From NCBI GenBank assembly GCA_005239945.1, contig SBAY01000032.1:1-12316 (forward strand): 12,316 bases of DNA, in the 5' to 3' direction. The stretch is from Nitrospira sp. Lineage in GTDB: Bacteria; UBA9089; CG2-30-40-21; SBAY01. Positions 12,135 to 12,316 of the stretch are shown one piece after another. The notes beneath the pieces are model-generated. The model was given only the letters and a program-made list of their open reading frames with translations. It had not been told where the DNA came from and did no database searches. Position numbers and translations under genes: made by a program. Within the stretch, counting starts at the first letter, position 1, and each line of letters opens with the position of its first letter.

Positions 12135-12316
12135 GTAGAGTAGAAACAGACTTCCCAGATATATCCTGTTTCATCTGTTCCCCTCATCAAACCGTGCGTG
12201 CGGTTTTCCCGCACACAGCTTTCCGACAGGCTTCATCTCAAGCATTCACATTCGTCAATGAGTCAGTATGCTATTGGGTTTATCAGTCCATATCGACCAA
12301 CCAACTCCTCAAACGC
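12135..12316 (-). mobile_element. 3' end of a group II intron (domains V and VI plus RT tail), cut by the window edge
   Basis: On the minus strand, plus positions 12189-12221 fold as a canonical 33-base domain V. The lower stem AAGCTGT pairs with ACGGTTT, including the AGC triad with its G-U pair. A 2-base GC bulge follows, then an upper stem GTGCGG/CCGCAC with a GAAAA loop. Then comes GATGAGGGGA and a probable domain VI with a GAAACAG/CTGTTTC stem. The intron probably ends at TACTCTAC (plus 12135), though the exact boundary is uncertain. The rest of the intron, including the 5' end, lies beyond the window. The flanking 3' exon leads into the methyltransferase promoter. Confidence 0.82.
12263..12316 (-). 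CDS. Group II intron reverse transcriptase/maturase, C-terminal 17 residues only
   Basis: A partial frame entering from the right edge and ending at TGA (plus 12263-12265). It reads AFEELVGRYGLINPIAY. The basis for the call is position more than similarity: it ends 41 bases before a well-formed domain V, where the intron-encoded protein frame normally stops in group II introns with the open reading frame in domain IV. The remainder is outside the window, so neither completeness nor an endonuclease domain can be judged. Confidence 0.65.
   Translation of the reverse strand, partial: AFEELVGRYGLINPIAY

Overview
The window is an AT-rich bacterial chromosome segment. Both tRNA genes carry an encoded CCA end, and recognisable sigma70-type promoters (TTGACA/TATAAT, 16-18 bp spacers) precede several transcription units. 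Most gene gaps in the first half hold short A/T-rich inverted repeats. Repeats of this style are familiar from assembled groundwater and sediment genomes of poorly cultured phyla, but no taxon can be named from this sequence alone.

Layout. Bases 108-2214 hold a two-gene surface-polysaccharide operon: a GT4 glycosyltransferase and a nucleotide-sugar epimerase/dehydratase. On the minus strand, bases 2294-4153 hold purN, then a tRNA-Val(UAC)/tRNA-Asp(GUC) pair with its own promoter, then a membrane-anchored protein with two ComEA-type helix-hairpin-helix repeats. pabB (4331-5746) is divergent from purN. The two promoters lie back to back, and their -35 boxes form one palindrome, so a folate-synthesis gene and a folate-consuming purine gene share a control region.

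From 5929 the content changes to defence or toxin-antitoxin-like genes. A promoter drives a class II Fic protein, two small uncharacterised proteins and a DUF6036/AbiEii-like nucleotidyltransferase, followed by a truncated second copy of the first small gene. Next is an approximately 801-residue GHKL (MutL/MORC-like) ATPase, broken in this sequence by one extra G in a G7 run. Convergent to it on the minus strand are an HNH endonuclease and, upstream in the same operon, a beta-class DNA methyltransferase carrying an N-terminal helix-turn-helix domain. Together these look like a restriction-modification locus that includes a MORC-like ATPase. The gap between the convergent units holds a 135-bp sequence with perfect 13-bp terminal inverted repeats.

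The right edge contains the 3' end of a group II intron on the minus strand: the last 17 codons of its reverse transcriptase, a well-formed domain V, and a probable domain VI. It reads toward the methyltransferase promoter.

The strongest candidates for something undescribed are the HTH-methyltransferase/HNH/MORC-like ATPase locus and the neighbouring Fic-small proteins-nucleotidyltransferase operon with its tail duplication.
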